From JBLHKW01 sp047618565 (lineage in GTDB: Bacteria > Planctomycetota > UBA1135 > GCA-002686595), in contig JBLHKW010000029.1 in the NCBI GenBank assembly GCA_047618565.1, positions 1 through 38,678 on the forward strand: a stretch of 38,678 bases of DNA. Direction: 5' to 3'. Below, one piece after another: positions 8,036 through 16,503 of the stretch. The position numbers and the translations under genes were made by a program. Under the pieces are notes generated by a model that saw only the letters and a list, made by a program, of their open reading frames with translations, was not told the DNA's origin and ran no database searches. The first letter of the stretch is position 1; every line of letters starts with the position of its first letter.

Positions 8036-9445
8036 TCACGGGGTCGCGCCACCCTGAGCGCCGAGACCGTCGTCTCCTGCTGTGGGAGCGCGCCGCGCGC
8101 GCCGGCGGCGCACCAGTTCGGCCTGCAACACGCGCGCCTTCTGCTTGTCGTGCAAGAGCAGGAACAGCAGCAGGAAACCGAGCAGGACGGTCGCGCCGAG
8201 AATGCCCCACATGACCGTCTTGGTGCGGGTGTCTTCGGGCGGGGCGAAGGGCTCGACCGCCGCCAGAATGAAGACCGGCACGCGGCCCAGATTACCGTCG
8301 TGGGTCTCGTAGGACATGTTCTTGAAGAAGAAACCGTGTCCGGTGATATAGGTGGCGGCGCCGTAGCGGGTCGAGAGCACCGGCTTATCGAAGGGACTCC
8401 GGTAGTGGATCATGCGGGCCGGACCCTTCCAGGTCTGACTCGCGATCCAACCCGTCGTGATCTTGTCGATGCGCAGCGGGTTCTCGTCGACCGCTTCCGT
8501 GCGTCCGTCCAGATTGCGCAGGATTTCGAACCGGAATGGCTTGCCGCGGTGCGCTTCTCCGTCGACGAACACCTCGCCGACGGTCTGGTCGTCGAGCAGC
8601 GGGACCGTGCTCCAGTCGATGGGGTCGGTCGCCGTACCCTCTGCTTCCGCCAGGGCGCGCGCCATGAGTTGCCACTCGGCCACTTCAGGCAGGCCCGTGG
8701 CCAGTTCAAGCGTGTCGTCCCGGACCTGCGCCAGGGCGTCCATCGGGATGGGCTCGGTAAGGTCGATGCGCGGGACGGAAGCCGCGGCGCGTGCTCCACA
8801 GAGCAATGGGCCGTCCCACCATCCGTCGGGGCCCTCGCTGCGGTAGAGCTTCAGGAACACGCCGTCGATACGCGCGAATGCACCGACCTCGAGCTCCGCT
8901 GGCGCCTCAAGCACCACGAAGTGTGCGTGGCCGCCTCCCTCCAGCGCCAGCGTACCTGTGATCTCCTCGGGCCGCGCCGCGTTGCGGCGACGCTTCTTGA
9001 GGGAGAGCACCTCACCCCGTGCCCGGAATGCGCTCACCCGGAATTGCCCCGGATCGGCCTCGAGTGCGGCAAGGGTCTCCGTGTTCAGGGGCTTCGGGTC
9101 GAGGGCCTTGTAATGTTGTGGCGTGAACAGGCGACCGTAGTCGAAGACGGCGTCCAGGGCCTCGGCCTCGAGCACCAGTCGCGATTCGGGCGTGCTGTCC
9201 TTCAGGTCATCGAAGACCTCGAGCATGTCGAACTCGGGGATCACCACACGCTCTGTGGGGATCTCGTCGAGCCTCGGAACGTCAGCGAGTGCGTCCTCGG
9301 AGTAACCGTCGCTCTGGTTCTGGGCGTAGAAATAGCTGGCGCCGAGTAGCGCGACGCCGACCACCATCACGATGACTCGACGGCGGTCCTGCCTGGCTAA
9401 CGAGGACGCTTGTTCGGGCGTCATGCGGTCGTTTCGGCGGGTCAT
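8036..9445 (-). CDS. Hypothetical two-transmembrane protein with a large extracytoplasmic domain
   Basis: The 469-residue product from MTRRNDRMTPEQ has one membrane segment near the N-terminus (VIVMVVGVALLGASYFYA) and a second near the C-terminus (VMWGILGATVLLGFLLLFLL). About 330 residues lie between them, then a basic cytoplasmic tail (RRRRARRAP). The middle has beta-rich sequence with no catalytic motif I recognise. Patterns such as EVFVDGEAHRGKPFRFEILR and ISSETWKG-like repeats hint at OB-fold or SURF1-like strands, but this is weak. The frame is open upstream to 9658, but that part is an arginine-rich overlap with the amidotransferase gene and is rejected. Stop-to-start spacing is 11 bp to the gene above and 28 bp to aroB below, so it is very likely in an operon with both. 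Confidence 0.75.
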   Translation of the reverse strand: MTRRNDRMTPEQASSLARQDRRRVIVMVVGVALLGASYFYAQNQSDGYSEDALADVPRLDEIPTERVVIPEFDMLEVFDDLKDSTPESRLVLEAEALDAVFDYGRLFTPQHYKALDPKPLNTETLAALEADPGQFRVSAFRARGEVLSLKKRRRNAARPEEITGTLALEGGGHAHFVVLEAPAELEVGAFARIDGVFLKLYRSEGPDGWWDGPLLCGARAAASVPRIDLTEPIPMDALAQVRDDTLELATGLPEVAEWQLMARALAEAEGTATDPIDWSTVPLLDDQTVGEVFVDGEAHRGKPFRFEILRNLDGRTEAVDENPLRIDKITTGWIASQTWKGPARMIHYRSPFDKPVLSTRYGAATYITGHGFFFKNMSYETHDGNLGRVPVFILAAVEPFAPPEDTRTKTVMWGILGATVLLGFLLLFLLLHDKQKARVLQAELVRRRRARRAPTAGDDGLGAQGGATP

Positions 9446-9456
9446 TTGGGCAGCTC

Positions 9457-10188
9457 CTACGTTCCGAGGTGTTCGGCCAGCGCCAGGGCGGCAGCTCCGA
9501 CGAGACCGCGAAACAGCCGGTCGTGGCGGCTGCCTTCGGGTCCCAGTTCGGGGTGCCACTGTACACCAACCGCGAAAGGGTGGTCCGCGCGTTCGATGGC
9601 CTCGATCAGGCCCTCGTCGTCGACGGCACATACCTTCCAGGGCGGCTGGACGGTGCACAGCGCCTGGTGATGGCGGGAAAGGACGGGCAACCGTTCTACT
9701 CCGAGTAGCCGGGCGAGTTTCGTCCCGGGTTCCACATCCACGTCGTGCTCCACTCCACCCGAGTGGGTGCGGCCGTCCGGGCGGTCCTCGGGCAGGTGCT
9801 GATGCAGCGTTGCGCCCTCGGCGAGTCCAAGGACCTGCATGCCGTAACAGACGCCCAGGACGGGCATTCGCCGCTCCAGGGCGCGCTGGACGAGCATGAA
9901 ATCAAAGTCCTGCTTGGCGGTGGGGGTGGGGTCCGCGGCGGGATGGGTGGCTCCGAGCCCGAGCCGCTCCGTATCGAAGTCATCGCCGCCGCTCAGCAGC
10001 AGCCCATCCACGTGCTGAAGCAAGCGATCGACATCGACCGGGCCGCCCACCGGTGGGATGACGATCGGGATTCCGCCGGCCTTGAGCACGGCGTCCGCGT
10101 AGCGGTTGGCGAGGCGCACGGCCGGCTCCTTGTCGAGGGAGAGCAGGCCGTTGATCGCGATGATGGGGTGTTCTATGCGCGTGTTCAC
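9457..10188 (-). CDS. Gamma-glutamyl-gamma-aminobutyrate hydrolase family protein (class I glutamine amidotransferase, peptidase C26)
   Basis: A 243-residue cytoplasmic hydrolase of the PuuD/C26 family, which cleaves gamma-glutamyl amides. It begins at GTG 10188 (VNTRIEHPIIAINGLLS), matching where the family starts; the open frame continues to 10821 without family sequence. Key features are DGLLLSGGDDF (61-71), nucleophile Cys114 in VLGVCYGMQVLGL, an SRHHQAL loop (171-177) and the His212/Glu214 pair in VGVQWHPE. All three triad residues are present. Known members act in putrescine breakdown or on other gamma-glutamyl compounds; no polyamine gene adjoins this one, although a ureohydrolase lies elsewhere in the window. 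It is the first gene of the minus-strand set with the two-TM protein and aroB, so its physiological substrate is unclear. Confidence 0.88.
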   Translation of the reverse strand: MNTRIEHPIIAINGLLSLDKEPAVRLANRYADAVLKAGGIPIVIPPVGGPVDVDRLLQHVDGLLLSGGDDFDTERLGLGATHPAADPTPTAKQDFDFMLVQRALERRMPVLGVCYGMQVLGLAEGATLHQHLPEDRPDGRTHSGGVEHDVDVEPGTKLARLLGVERLPVLSRHHQALCTVQPPWKVCAVDDEGLIEAIERADHPFAVGVQWHPELGPEGSRHDRLFRGLVGAAALALAEHLGT

Positions 10189-10335
10189 GCACGCATGGTA
10201 AGGCAAGCGCGCCTGCAGTTCATGGCCAGTTTTGGCGCACCTGGTGGCCCGGTCCCGGCGCTCTTCCCGCGGGAAATCTACGGAACCCGCGAACAGTAGG
10301 AGCGAAGTTCGGACACCCGCCACTACGATGCCCCC

Positions 10336-11289
10336 ATGTCGCCTGTCTTGGTCGAGCTGGTCAGCGTCGCGATAGGTTTCGTGGCCCTGATCAAGGGCGC
10401 GAGCTGGCTGGTGGACGGTGGCGCCGCGCTGGCGCGCCGTCTGGGCATGCAGCCCATGACGATCGGGCTGACCGTCATCGCCTGGGGCACTTCGATGCCG
10501 GAGATCGTCGTCTCGGGCATGGCCGCCTTCGACGGACACCCGGACGCGAGCCTCGGCAACGTACTCGGCTCCAACATCGCGAATATCGCCCTGGTACTGG
10601 GCGTCACGGGGCTGATCCTGCCGAGCGTCCTCGGTACGCGTGTCCGCGGACGGGATGGCCTGTGGTTGATCGGTGCGCTTGGAATCCTGTGGGGCTTCAT
10701 GCTCGACGAGAGCCTGACGCGCATCGAGGCGCTGGCGCTCGTGTCGGCCTTCCTCATCTATACGTTCGCACTGTTCAGGACCCCACGCGTGGAGGACGTC
10801 GAAGCCGAGTCCTCGGAGCACACGGCGCGCCGGCCCTGGGTGGCGGTCCTCGTCGGCACCATCGCCATCGCCATCGGCGGCCGTCTGGTGCTGTACGGCG
10901 CCGAGGGCCTGGCCCTGCGCGCCGGCGTCTCACAGCGCGTGATCGGCCTCACGGTCTACGCCATCGGAACCTCGTTGCCCGAGCTGGCGGCCAGCGTGCA
11001 GAGCGCACTGCGCGGACACCCCGCCATGGGAGTCGGCAACGTCGTGGGGAGCAACATCTTCAACTCCCTCGCCGCGATGGGTTTTGCGGGCTTGATCGCG
11101 CCCTTCGACGGCCGTGCATCGGGCGAGATCCTGCGCGCCTTGACCTTCGACTTTCCGACGACCCTGGGCTTCTCCCTGGTCGTCATTCTCCTGTCGCTCT
11201 TCATGCGCACGCGCGGTAGCCGACTGGCAGCGTTGGCCCTGGTGCTGGGCTACGCAGGCTACATCGGTCGGGTCTTCGCGACGGGTTGA
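10336..11289 (+). CDS. Sodium/calcium exchanger family protein (CaCA, YrbG-like)
   Basis: A 317-residue inner-membrane antiporter with about ten helices in two inverted repeats. The alpha-1 repeat has AWGTSMPEIVVS (49-60) with GNVLGSNIANI (74-84). The alpha-2 repeat has AIGTSLPELAAS (209-220) with GNVVGSNIFN (234-243). The paired GTS-PE acids and GNxxGSN motifs are the ion-binding signature of the CaCA superfamily. Length matches bacterial YrbG-type members (about 310-330), which exchange Ca2+ or K+ for Na+ or H+. The ATG at 10336 has no clear ribosome site; another ATG lies out of frame at 10328. It is divergent from the amidotransferase gene (147 bp) and convergent with the M16 gene (39 bp apart). 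The exact ion cannot be read from sequence. Confidence 0.92.
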   Translation: MSPVLVELVSVAIGFVALIKGASWLVDGGAALARRLGMQPMTIGLTVIAWGTSMPEIVVSGMAAFDGHPDASLGNVLGSNIANIALVLGVTGLILPSVLGTRVRGRDGLWLIGALGILWGFMLDESLTRIEALALVSAFLIYTFALFRTPRVEDVEAESSEHTARRPWVAVLVGTIAIAIGGRLVLYGAEGLALRAGVSQRVIGLTVYAIGTSLPELAASVQSALRGHPAMGVGNVVGSNIFNSLAAMGFAGLIAPFDGRASGEILRALTFDFPTTLGFSLVVILLSLFMRTRGSRLAALALVLGYAGYIGRVFATG

Positions 11290-11328
11290 CGTCGCGCGCG
11301 CCCTGGTCCCATGGGCCCTGGTTCAGAG

Positions 11329-13308
11329 TTACCCGTTCGTGCGGGCTTCGGGAGCGAATGCTCGCAGAAGTTCCAGCAGCTCATCTCGGTCGCGCACCCG
11401 CACGAAGTAGCTGCGACCCGAACGCAATTCGAGGTACACCTGCCTCCGGATCAGACCCAGCGTGATCGGCACGCATCTGTAGAGCCGGCGGGATAGCCAG
11501 ACGGATCGGAAGCCGCGCAACTCGATCGCGGCGATGTCGTCCGGTTTGAGGATACGCGAGCGGAACATGAGGCTCTTGACCCGCAGCTCGTTCTCGAGCA
11601 GCAGAAACTTGCGCGGGATGCGCGAGAGCACCAGCGTTACCAGGCTGGCGCACAGAACCAGCCCGGATGCGTTCACGGCCGACTGGATCTCGAAGCTGTC
11701 GACCGGCCGGATCCAGCGGGCGAATGCCAGGTCCCAGGCCCAGATTCCGATGCGTGCCACGATCGCCAAGATCGAGAGCGCGAGGCCCCCTGCGATCAGC
11801 GTGTAGGGCAGCGACGCCCGTAGGCGCGCGACGTAGACCAGTCCGCGCATGTCGATACGCTTGACCATCAGCAGTCGTGCGATGGAGTAGGTCAGCCACA
11901 GGAGACCGGCGGAGATGGCCCACTGCGATACGCGCGCGATGGGAGCGGGGTAGGTGACCTCAAGGACTTCTCGCTCCGGGACGAACTGGCGCTCCACGAA
12001 ACTCGCGACGCGCTCCTGGGTCATCGATGCCATCTCGCGCGGGAGGTTTGGCAGGTCGCGGAACAAGCCCGGGGTGTAGAGCGTGTTGAGGTGCAGATCC
12101 GTGAGGTCGGCAGGTTCGCTCACGCTCGTGCGCATCTGGACCGCGATCGAGGCCTTGAGGGCGTCGAAGTCATGCGGGTCGTGAGCTGCGGTCCGTAGCG
12201 CCTGAACTTCCGCCTCGATCGTCGTGAGCGACGCAGCATAGATGTCCGAGCGGATACTGGCCTGGATCTGGAAGGCGGCTGATGGGCCATGCTGGTCGAT
12301 CCCGACGGAGAGCCCGTAGACCGCCTTGTCGTCTCCGCGGCGCAGGATCTCTGTCAGTCGGTCGTTCAGGAAACGCCCGACGAAGATGGCCGTGACGATG
12401 TCATCCGCTGAGGTGTCGGTGAGCCTGTAGATGCTACGGTGCCAGACGCTCGCACGCCGCTGCCAGCGATAGGCCTCGAAGCGTTGGCCTGAGTCCCGCG
12501 GCGAGTAGACGGGCTCGGGCTCGGGTTTCGTGGGAAGAGTTCCGAATGTCCGCTCGACCTGGGCCAGGGTCTCGGCCGGATTCACATCGCCCGAGATCGC
12601 CAGGAGCATCCGGGAAGGGACGTAGTAGCGATCGTAGTGGGCCGAAAGCTCGGCCGGCTGGATTGCGTGCAGGCTCTTCCAGCGGTCATGGTCCCTGGCC
12701 GCGTAGGTCTGCAGCCCGAACTCCCGTTCCCAGAAACCGGGCTGGCGTAGCCAGACGGGATTCAGAAACAGGGCGCGTGCGCTGTCGAGGAGCTCACGCC
12801 GGCGCGCACCGATCTCGAGGGCGATCGGCTCGCGTTCTGCGTCGACGGTCGCCGGGTCCATCTCGTGCGGACTGAGCACCTTCCAGAGCCACTCGATTGC
12901 GAACTCTGCATGCTCGCCGGGAAGGTGAACGTAGTAGGCCGCGTGGTCGTCGTAGGTCAGGCCATTGCTCGATCCACCGCGCTCGGAGACCTCGCGCTCG
13001 ATCTCGACCTCACTGCGCCCCATGTGCCCCTTGAGCAGCATGTGCTCGACGAAGTGTGCCAGCTGTTCACGCCCGACCGGATCCGAGTCGTGACCGTAGG
13101 GCAGCGTCAGGGACACGGCGACATTCGCAGCGTCCGGGATCGGCTGGATCCAGACCCGCAATCCGTTGGTGAGTACGTGGGTCTCCGACCGATCGAACAC
13201 GCTGGTACGGTCGGTCGAACTCCCGGAGTCAGGATCCTGGGCGGGTGCACTGGCCGTCAAGGCGAGCACGAACGCTGCGGCGAGCGGCCCGGCGGCAGGT
13301 TGTTTCAT
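11329..13308 (-). CDS. M16 zinc peptidase fused to a membrane and PH-like C-terminal region
   Basis: A 659-residue exported protein with signal peptide MKQPAAGPLAAAFVLALTAS..APAQ. Residues about 40-470 form an M16 (pitrilysin/processing peptidase) unit. It has the inverted zinc motif HFVEH (His85, Glu88, His89), a downstream Glu165 in PIALEIGARR as likely third ligand, and an M16 C-terminal domain that includes YYVPSRMLLAISGDV. After about residue 480 come roughly three membrane segments (WAISAGLLWLTYSIARLL, TLIAGGLALSILAIVARI, ASGLVLCASLVTLVLS). A final basic beta-rich domain (LRVKSLMFRSRILKPDD to the end) resembles bacterial PH-like domains (inference). Only one M16 unit is present, so dimerisation is likely. 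ATG 13308 or 13320 may start it; 13308 has GAGAG upstream. Target unknown. Confidence 0.85.
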   Translation of the reverse strand: MKQPAAGPLAAAFVLALTASAPAQDPDSGSSTDRTSVFDRSETHVLTNGLRVWIQPIPDAANVAVSLTLPYGHDSDPVGREQLAHFVEHMLLKGHMGRSEVEIEREVSERGGSSNGLTYDDHAAYYVHLPGEHAEFAIEWLWKVLSPHEMDPATVDAEREPIALEIGARRRELLDSARALFLNPVWLRQPGFWEREFGLQTYAARDHDRWKSLHAIQPAELSAHYDRYYVPSRMLLAISGDVNPAETLAQVERTFGTLPTKPEPEPVYSPRDSGQRFEAYRWQRRASVWHRSIYRLTDTSADDIVTAIFVGRFLNDRLTEILRRGDDKAVYGLSVGIDQHGPSAAFQIQASIRSDIYAASLTTIEAEVQALRTAAHDPHDFDALKASIAVQMRTSVSEPADLTDLHLNTLYTPGLFRDLPNLPREMASMTQERVASFVERQFVPEREVLEVTYPAPIARVSQWAISAGLLWLTYSIARLLMVKRIDMRGLVYVARLRASLPYTLIAGGLALSILAIVARIGIWAWDLAFARWIRPVDSFEIQSAVNASGLVLCASLVTLVLSRIPRKFLLLENELRVKSLMFRSRILKPDDIAAIELRGFRSVWLSRRLYRCVPITLGLIRRQVYLELRSGRSYFVRVRDRDELLELLRAFAPEARTNG

Positions 13309-13388
13309 GGAGACTCTCATACCACAGGGCTCAGGGGCCTGTGTGTTGTCAGGCCTCCGTCCTGGCCGGAATTCCGTCTGATCCCGCG

Positions 13389-13838
13389 TCAGGCGGCGAC
13401 GCCGGACCCGTCGCTGATCCCTGAGTGACACGCGTCTGTGGCCAGTGCCTGATTCACGAGGTCGCACAGCTCGTGCAGTTCGTCGCTCTTGCGGATCACG
13501 CACGGGCCGGGCTTCTCACCGCGCACGAAGCGTCGCAGGTGCCGTTCGATTGCGTGTACGGGGCCCGCCACCCGGTGGGTGATCAGGATGCCGACCAGGA
13601 AGGTGCCGGGGACGAGCACGACGAAGGTCAGCGCAAGGCTCGAGAGCAGCATACCGGGCAGATGCGTGAGCATCAGGTCGCCGTCCGTCGGTAGGCGCTG
13701 GCTGAGGAGCAGGGCGAAGCGGTTGAGCAGGTAGATCTGGAACAGAGCCGACAGGACGGACACGACCAGGAAGGCCAGGATCATCTTCACCTGCAGGGCA
13801 GCCTTGCTGAGCTTCTGAAGTCTCTTGACGAAAACCAT
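13389..13838 (-). CDS. Two-TM protein with a HAMP domain and no output domain
   Basis: A 149-residue membrane protein. TM1 is about residues 19-38 (MILAFLVVSVLSALFQIYLL) and TM2 about 64-87 (LLSSLALTFVVLVPGTFLVGIL), with a short periplasmic loop between. The following segment, THRVAGPVHAIERHLRRFVRGEKP to DLVNQAL (88-132), matches a HAMP linker: a pro-rich start, two amphipathic helices and a DE motif (SDELHEL). The protein ends soon after, with no kinase, chemoreceptor or cyclase domain. HAMP-only proteins of this form are known in some environmental bacteria and are thought to transmit signals to a partner; none is identifiable here. It lies between the M16 gene (80 bp) and the prepilin gene (41 bp) on the same strand. 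Confidence 0.78.
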   Translation of the reverse strand: MVFVKRLQKLSKAALQVKMILAFLVVSVLSALFQIYLLNRFALLLSQRLPTDGDLMLTHLPGMLLSSLALTFVVLVPGTFLVGILITHRVAGPVHAIERHLRRFVRGEKPGPCVIRKSDELHELCDLVNQALATDACHSGISDGSGVAA

Positions 13839-13879
13839 GGCGTACCTCGGGTCGGGGGGGGCGGGCAGATCAGGTCGGG

Positions 13880-14434
13880 TCAGGCGCGCAGGTAGAAGCC
13901 ACGTGTGAGCTGGCGCGGTCCGCCCGCGCCACGCCAGCGCAGGGTGATCACCACGGGCAAGAGCTGAGCTCCGGCGCGAACATCCGGATTGTCGATCGTG
14001 CGGTCCTTATCGAGGTCGCGCGGGAGGCCGAGGTCGACGCCTAGCTCCGCGTCCGTCAGGGTCTCATCGAGGATGACCTCGAGGATGCCGACAGACGTGC
14101 TGGCATCCCAGGCATCCAGGCCGGGGACGTCGAACGTGCATCCGACGCTGCCTCCGGGCGCGAGCGCGGCGGCGAGTGCATTTCCCCAACCCGCCGCGTC
14201 GCTCGATGCTGCGTGCGAGGCTGCCTTGGCGGTCCTCATCATCGAGTCGAGCGCGGCGCCGGCCAGCTGCTGTTCGCTATCGGTGTGTCGGAGCGTGCGG
14301 GCGGCTCGCGAGCTCGATGCGATCGCAAGCATGGCGATCATCAGCGCGCTCATCGCGACCGTCAGTTCGACGATGGTCAGGCCGCCTCTGGGGCGGCGCT
14401 TTCGGAGCGAGAGCGGGGGGGAGTGCGTGCGCAT
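13880..14434 (-). CDS. Prepilin-type N-terminal cleavage/methylation domain protein (pseudopilin)
   Basis: A 184-residue type IV pilin-like protein from ATG 14434 (an in-frame ATG at 14470 is also possible). The basic leader RKRRPRG ends in Gly18, followed by the mature helix LTIVELTVAMSALMIAMLAIA. Glu at mature position 5 and the Gly before the cleavage site are the prepilin peptidase signature; Leu replaces the usual Phe at +1. The soluble part is about 145 residues, contains LDKDRTIDNPDVRAG, a calcium-binding-like acidic loop, and ends GFYLRA. It probably belongs to a minor pseudopilin (PilV/GspI-like) class in type II secretion or type IV pili. No other pilus gene is in the window, so the system must be encoded elsewhere. 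It is divergent from the glycan operon. Confidence 0.8.
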   Translation of the reverse strand: MRTHSPPLSLRKRRPRGGLTIVELTVAMSALMIAMLAIASSSRAARTLRHTDSEQQLAGAALDSMMRTAKAASHAASSDAAGWGNALAAALAPGGSVGCTFDVPGLDAWDASTSVGILEVILDETLTDAELGVDLGLPRDLDKDRTIDNPDVRAGAQLLPVVITLRWRGAGGPRQLTRGFYLRA

Positions 14435-14628
14435 GACCGGTGTCGGGCCCCGACGGGGCCGTGGGGTCATCGGCCAGTCCGCGTTTAACCCTGTGGACTA
14501 TTCGCGGGGTCACGGCTGGCCGTTTCGGGGCCTGCGGCCACGGCAATTCACCGGCCATGGGGCTTCCCAGGGGCCCTGGACTTGGTGCGAAAGTTTTTCC
14601 GGCATCTGGTCGATGGGGCCTGAGTAGT

Positions 14629-14648
14629 CGCCGGAGAGGGTTCCGGCG
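14629..14648 (+). promoter_or_regulatory. Stem-loop in the leader of the glycan operon
   Basis: CGCCGGA-GAGGGT-TCCGGCG forms a 7-bp stem with a 6-nt loop, ending 17 nt before the transketolase ATG at 14666. The 231-bp region 14435-14665 between divergent genes holds no ORF I accept and no convincing sigma-70, sigma-54 or sigma-28 promoter. No U-run follows the stem, so it is not a terminator; a role in translation is only a guess. Confidence 0.35.
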
Positions 14649-14665
14649 CAAACGTCAGGTCCACA

Positions 14666-15526
14666 ATGACACTCCTCGAAATCACACTCTCCGATCGCTG
14701 CCAACGCATCCGCGCGCTGACCTGCGCTCTGATCTATCACGCCGGGTCAGGGCATCCGGGCGGTTCCTTATCATGCGTCGATCTGCTGGCATGGCTCTGG
14801 AACGACGCCTTTGCGCTCCAGCCTCCCGGTGGTGAACGCGGCGACCAGCTGATCCTGTCCAAGGGGCACGCTTGCCCGGCTCTGTACGCGCTCGCGCACC
14901 ATTACGGTCTGCTGCCGGCGACCGAGATGACCCGCTTGCGGAAGCTCGGATCCCCGCTGCAGGGACACCCGGACGTGGTCGCACTGCCCTGGGTCGGTAG
15001 CAGTACGGGCTCACTCGGCCAGGGCTTCTCCGTCGGCGTCGGGCGCGCGCTCGGTCTGCGCCTGCAGGGCGACGCGGGACGCACCTACGTGTTGCTCGGC
15101 GATGGCGAGCTGCAGGAGGGCGAATGCTGGGAGGCGGCCATGTCGGCCGCGCACTTCGGTCTGGATCACCTCACCGCGATCGTCGACTACAACGGCCTGC
15201 AGTCGGACGACCGCAACGCAAACATCATGGGCCTCGAGCCCCTGGCCGATAAATGGCGCTCCTTCGGGTGGAACGTCGAGTCGCTCGATGGGCACGACCT
15301 GGATGCGATTGAGGCGGCCTTCACCGTCGCGCGCACGACCGTCGAGAAGCCGACCGTCCTGATCGCAAGCACGACCAAGGGCAAGGGCGTCTCGTACATG
15401 GAGGACTCTCCGCTTTGGCACGGCAGTGTGAAGCTGCGCGATGAGGAATTGGAGAGCGCCCTGCGGGGCCTCGACGTCCCCGAGCAGGAAATCGAGAGCT
15501 GGATCGACGGGAGTTTCTTCTCATGA
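14666..15526 (+). CDS. Transketolase, N-terminal (TPP-binding) subunit
   Basis: The pyrophosphate-binding half of a split transketolase, 286 residues, in the usual size range (about 270-290). It shows GSGHPGGSLS (27-36), SKGHACPALYA (65-75), GHPDVVALPWVGSSTGSLGQ (100-119) and the TPP/Mg motif from GDGELQEGECWEA (145-157) to VDYNGLQ (173-179). Family members move two-carbon ketol units between sugar phosphates with TPP in the cytoplasm. It overlaps the C-subunit gene by 4 bp (ATGA), so the two should form an alpha2beta2 enzyme. As the first gene of a glycan operon it probably makes or extends a sugar precursor rather than serving the central pentose phosphate pathway; this is inference. The ribosome site is weak. 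Confidence 0.92.
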   Translation: MTLLEITLSDRCQRIRALTCALIYHAGSGHPGGSLSCVDLLAWLWNDAFALQPPGGERGDQLILSKGHACPALYALAHHYGLLPATEMTRLRKLGSPLQGHPDVVALPWVGSSTGSLGQGFSVGVGRALGLRLQGDAGRTYVLLGDGELQEGECWEAAMSAAHFGLDHLTAIVDYNGLQSDDRNANIMGLEPLADKWRSFGWNVESLDGHDLDAIEAAFTVARTTVEKPTVLIASTTKGKGVSYMEDSPLWHGSVKLRDEELESALRGLDVPEQEIESWIDGSFFS

Positions 15527-16503
15527 GCAACACGACGATCGAGGACGGCCCGGCCCTGATCGGGACAAGCGGTGATTCCCTGCGCGAGGCTTTCGGCAAG
15601 GCCCTCGTGGAGTTCGCGCCCGAGTTTCCGCAGATGGTCGTGCTGGATGCCGATATCGCGGGCGGCACGGGTACTCACCATTTCCGAGGCGCCTACCCGA
15701 AACGCTTTCTCCAGTTCGGGATCGCGGAACAGAACATGATGGCCGCTGCGGGCGGCCTCGCCAGTACGGGTCTGATCCCGGTGGTGACCTCCTTTGCGGT
15801 CTTCTGCCTGCGCGCTCTCGAGCAAGCACGCCTCTCGATCGCCTACTCCCAGCGCAACGTCAAGATCGTCGCGAGCCACCCGGGCCTGGACGTGGGCCCC
15901 GACGGAGGTTCTGCGCAATGCCTCGAGGACATGGCGGCCTTCCGCGCCATTCCCGGAATGATGGTGCTCTCACCTGCGGATCCCGAAGAGATGCGCCTGG
16001 CGACGCGCGCGATGCTGGCTCACCAGGGACCTGTCTACATGCGCACCGGCCGCAGTCCCGCGGAGCGCATCTTCGGCGAGGAGCATGAGTTCGAGCTTGG
16101 ACGTGGGCAGATCGTACGGCCCGGACTCGACCTGACCATCGTGGCCTGTGGCGTGGAAGTCGGGCGCGCCCTGCGGGCCGCGAAAGAGCTCGCTCTTGAG
16201 GGCATCGATGCGCGCGTGGTCAACATGCCCACGATCGCGCCCATGGACGCGGACCTGCTCGAATGCTGTTCCGAAGAGACGCACGCCTTCGTGACGGCTG
16301 AAGACCACTCGGTGCACGGTGGCCTGGGCAGTGCAGTGTCTGAAGCGCTCGCACAGCGGCGCCCCGCGCCGATCGAATTTGTTGGCGTGCGTGAATTTGG
16401 ATGCTCGGGCGAGCCCGATGAGCTGGCGCAGCACTTCTGCATCGACGCGCGATCCATCGCCATCGCCGCACGACGCGTGGTGCTGCGCAAGAGGAGCATG
16501 TGA
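15523..16503 (+). CDS. Transketolase, C-terminal subunit
   Basis: Partner of the preceding N-subunit, 326 residues. It carries the Pyr and C-terminal domains of split transketolases. The TPP-activating glutamate is Glu69 in FGIAEQNMMAAAGGLASTG, after the LDADIAGGTGTHHF segment. The SHPGLDVGPDGGSAQCLEDM segment and the late EDHSVHGGLGSAV motif match family members that line the active site. Length is typical (310-330). It overlaps the upstream gene by ATGA, and the downstream ATP-grasp GTG overlaps its stop (GTGA), so translation is likely coupled. A 1-deoxyxylulose-5-phosphate synthase fragment was considered, but the two-subunit layout and motifs fit transketolase better. Confidence 0.92.
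   Translation: MSNTTIEDGPALIGTSGDSLREAFGKALVEFAPEFPQMVVLDADIAGGTGTHHFRGAYPKRFLQFGIAEQNMMAAAGGLASTGLIPVVTSFAVFCLRALEQARLSIAYSQRNVKIVASHPGLDVGPDGGSAQCLEDMAAFRAIPGMMVLSPADPEEMRLATRAMLAHQGPVYMRTGRSPAERIFGEEHEFELGRGQIVRPGLDLTIVACGVEVGRALRAAKELALEGIDARVVNMPTIAPMDADLLECCSEETHAFVTAEDHSVHGGLGSAVSEALAQRRPAPIEFVGVREFGCSGEPDELAQHFCIDARSIAIAARRVVLRKRSM

Noticed and set aside
7988..9349. Plus-strand 453-residue ORF opposite the two-TM protein
   Set aside because: Open only because of high GC and codon phase; no ribosome site, no domain, and the minus-strand protein has clear TM segments and operon spacing.
9457..10821. 454-residue version of the amidotransferase with a long N-terminal extension
   Set aside because: The extension overlaps the divergent exchanger gene and is not family-like; GTG 10188 gives a normal-length protein.
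14435..14665. Sigma-54 or flagellar sigma-28 promoter for the glycan operon
   Set aside because: No GG-N10-GC with the right flanks and no TAAA-N15-GCCGATAA match could be found by eye.
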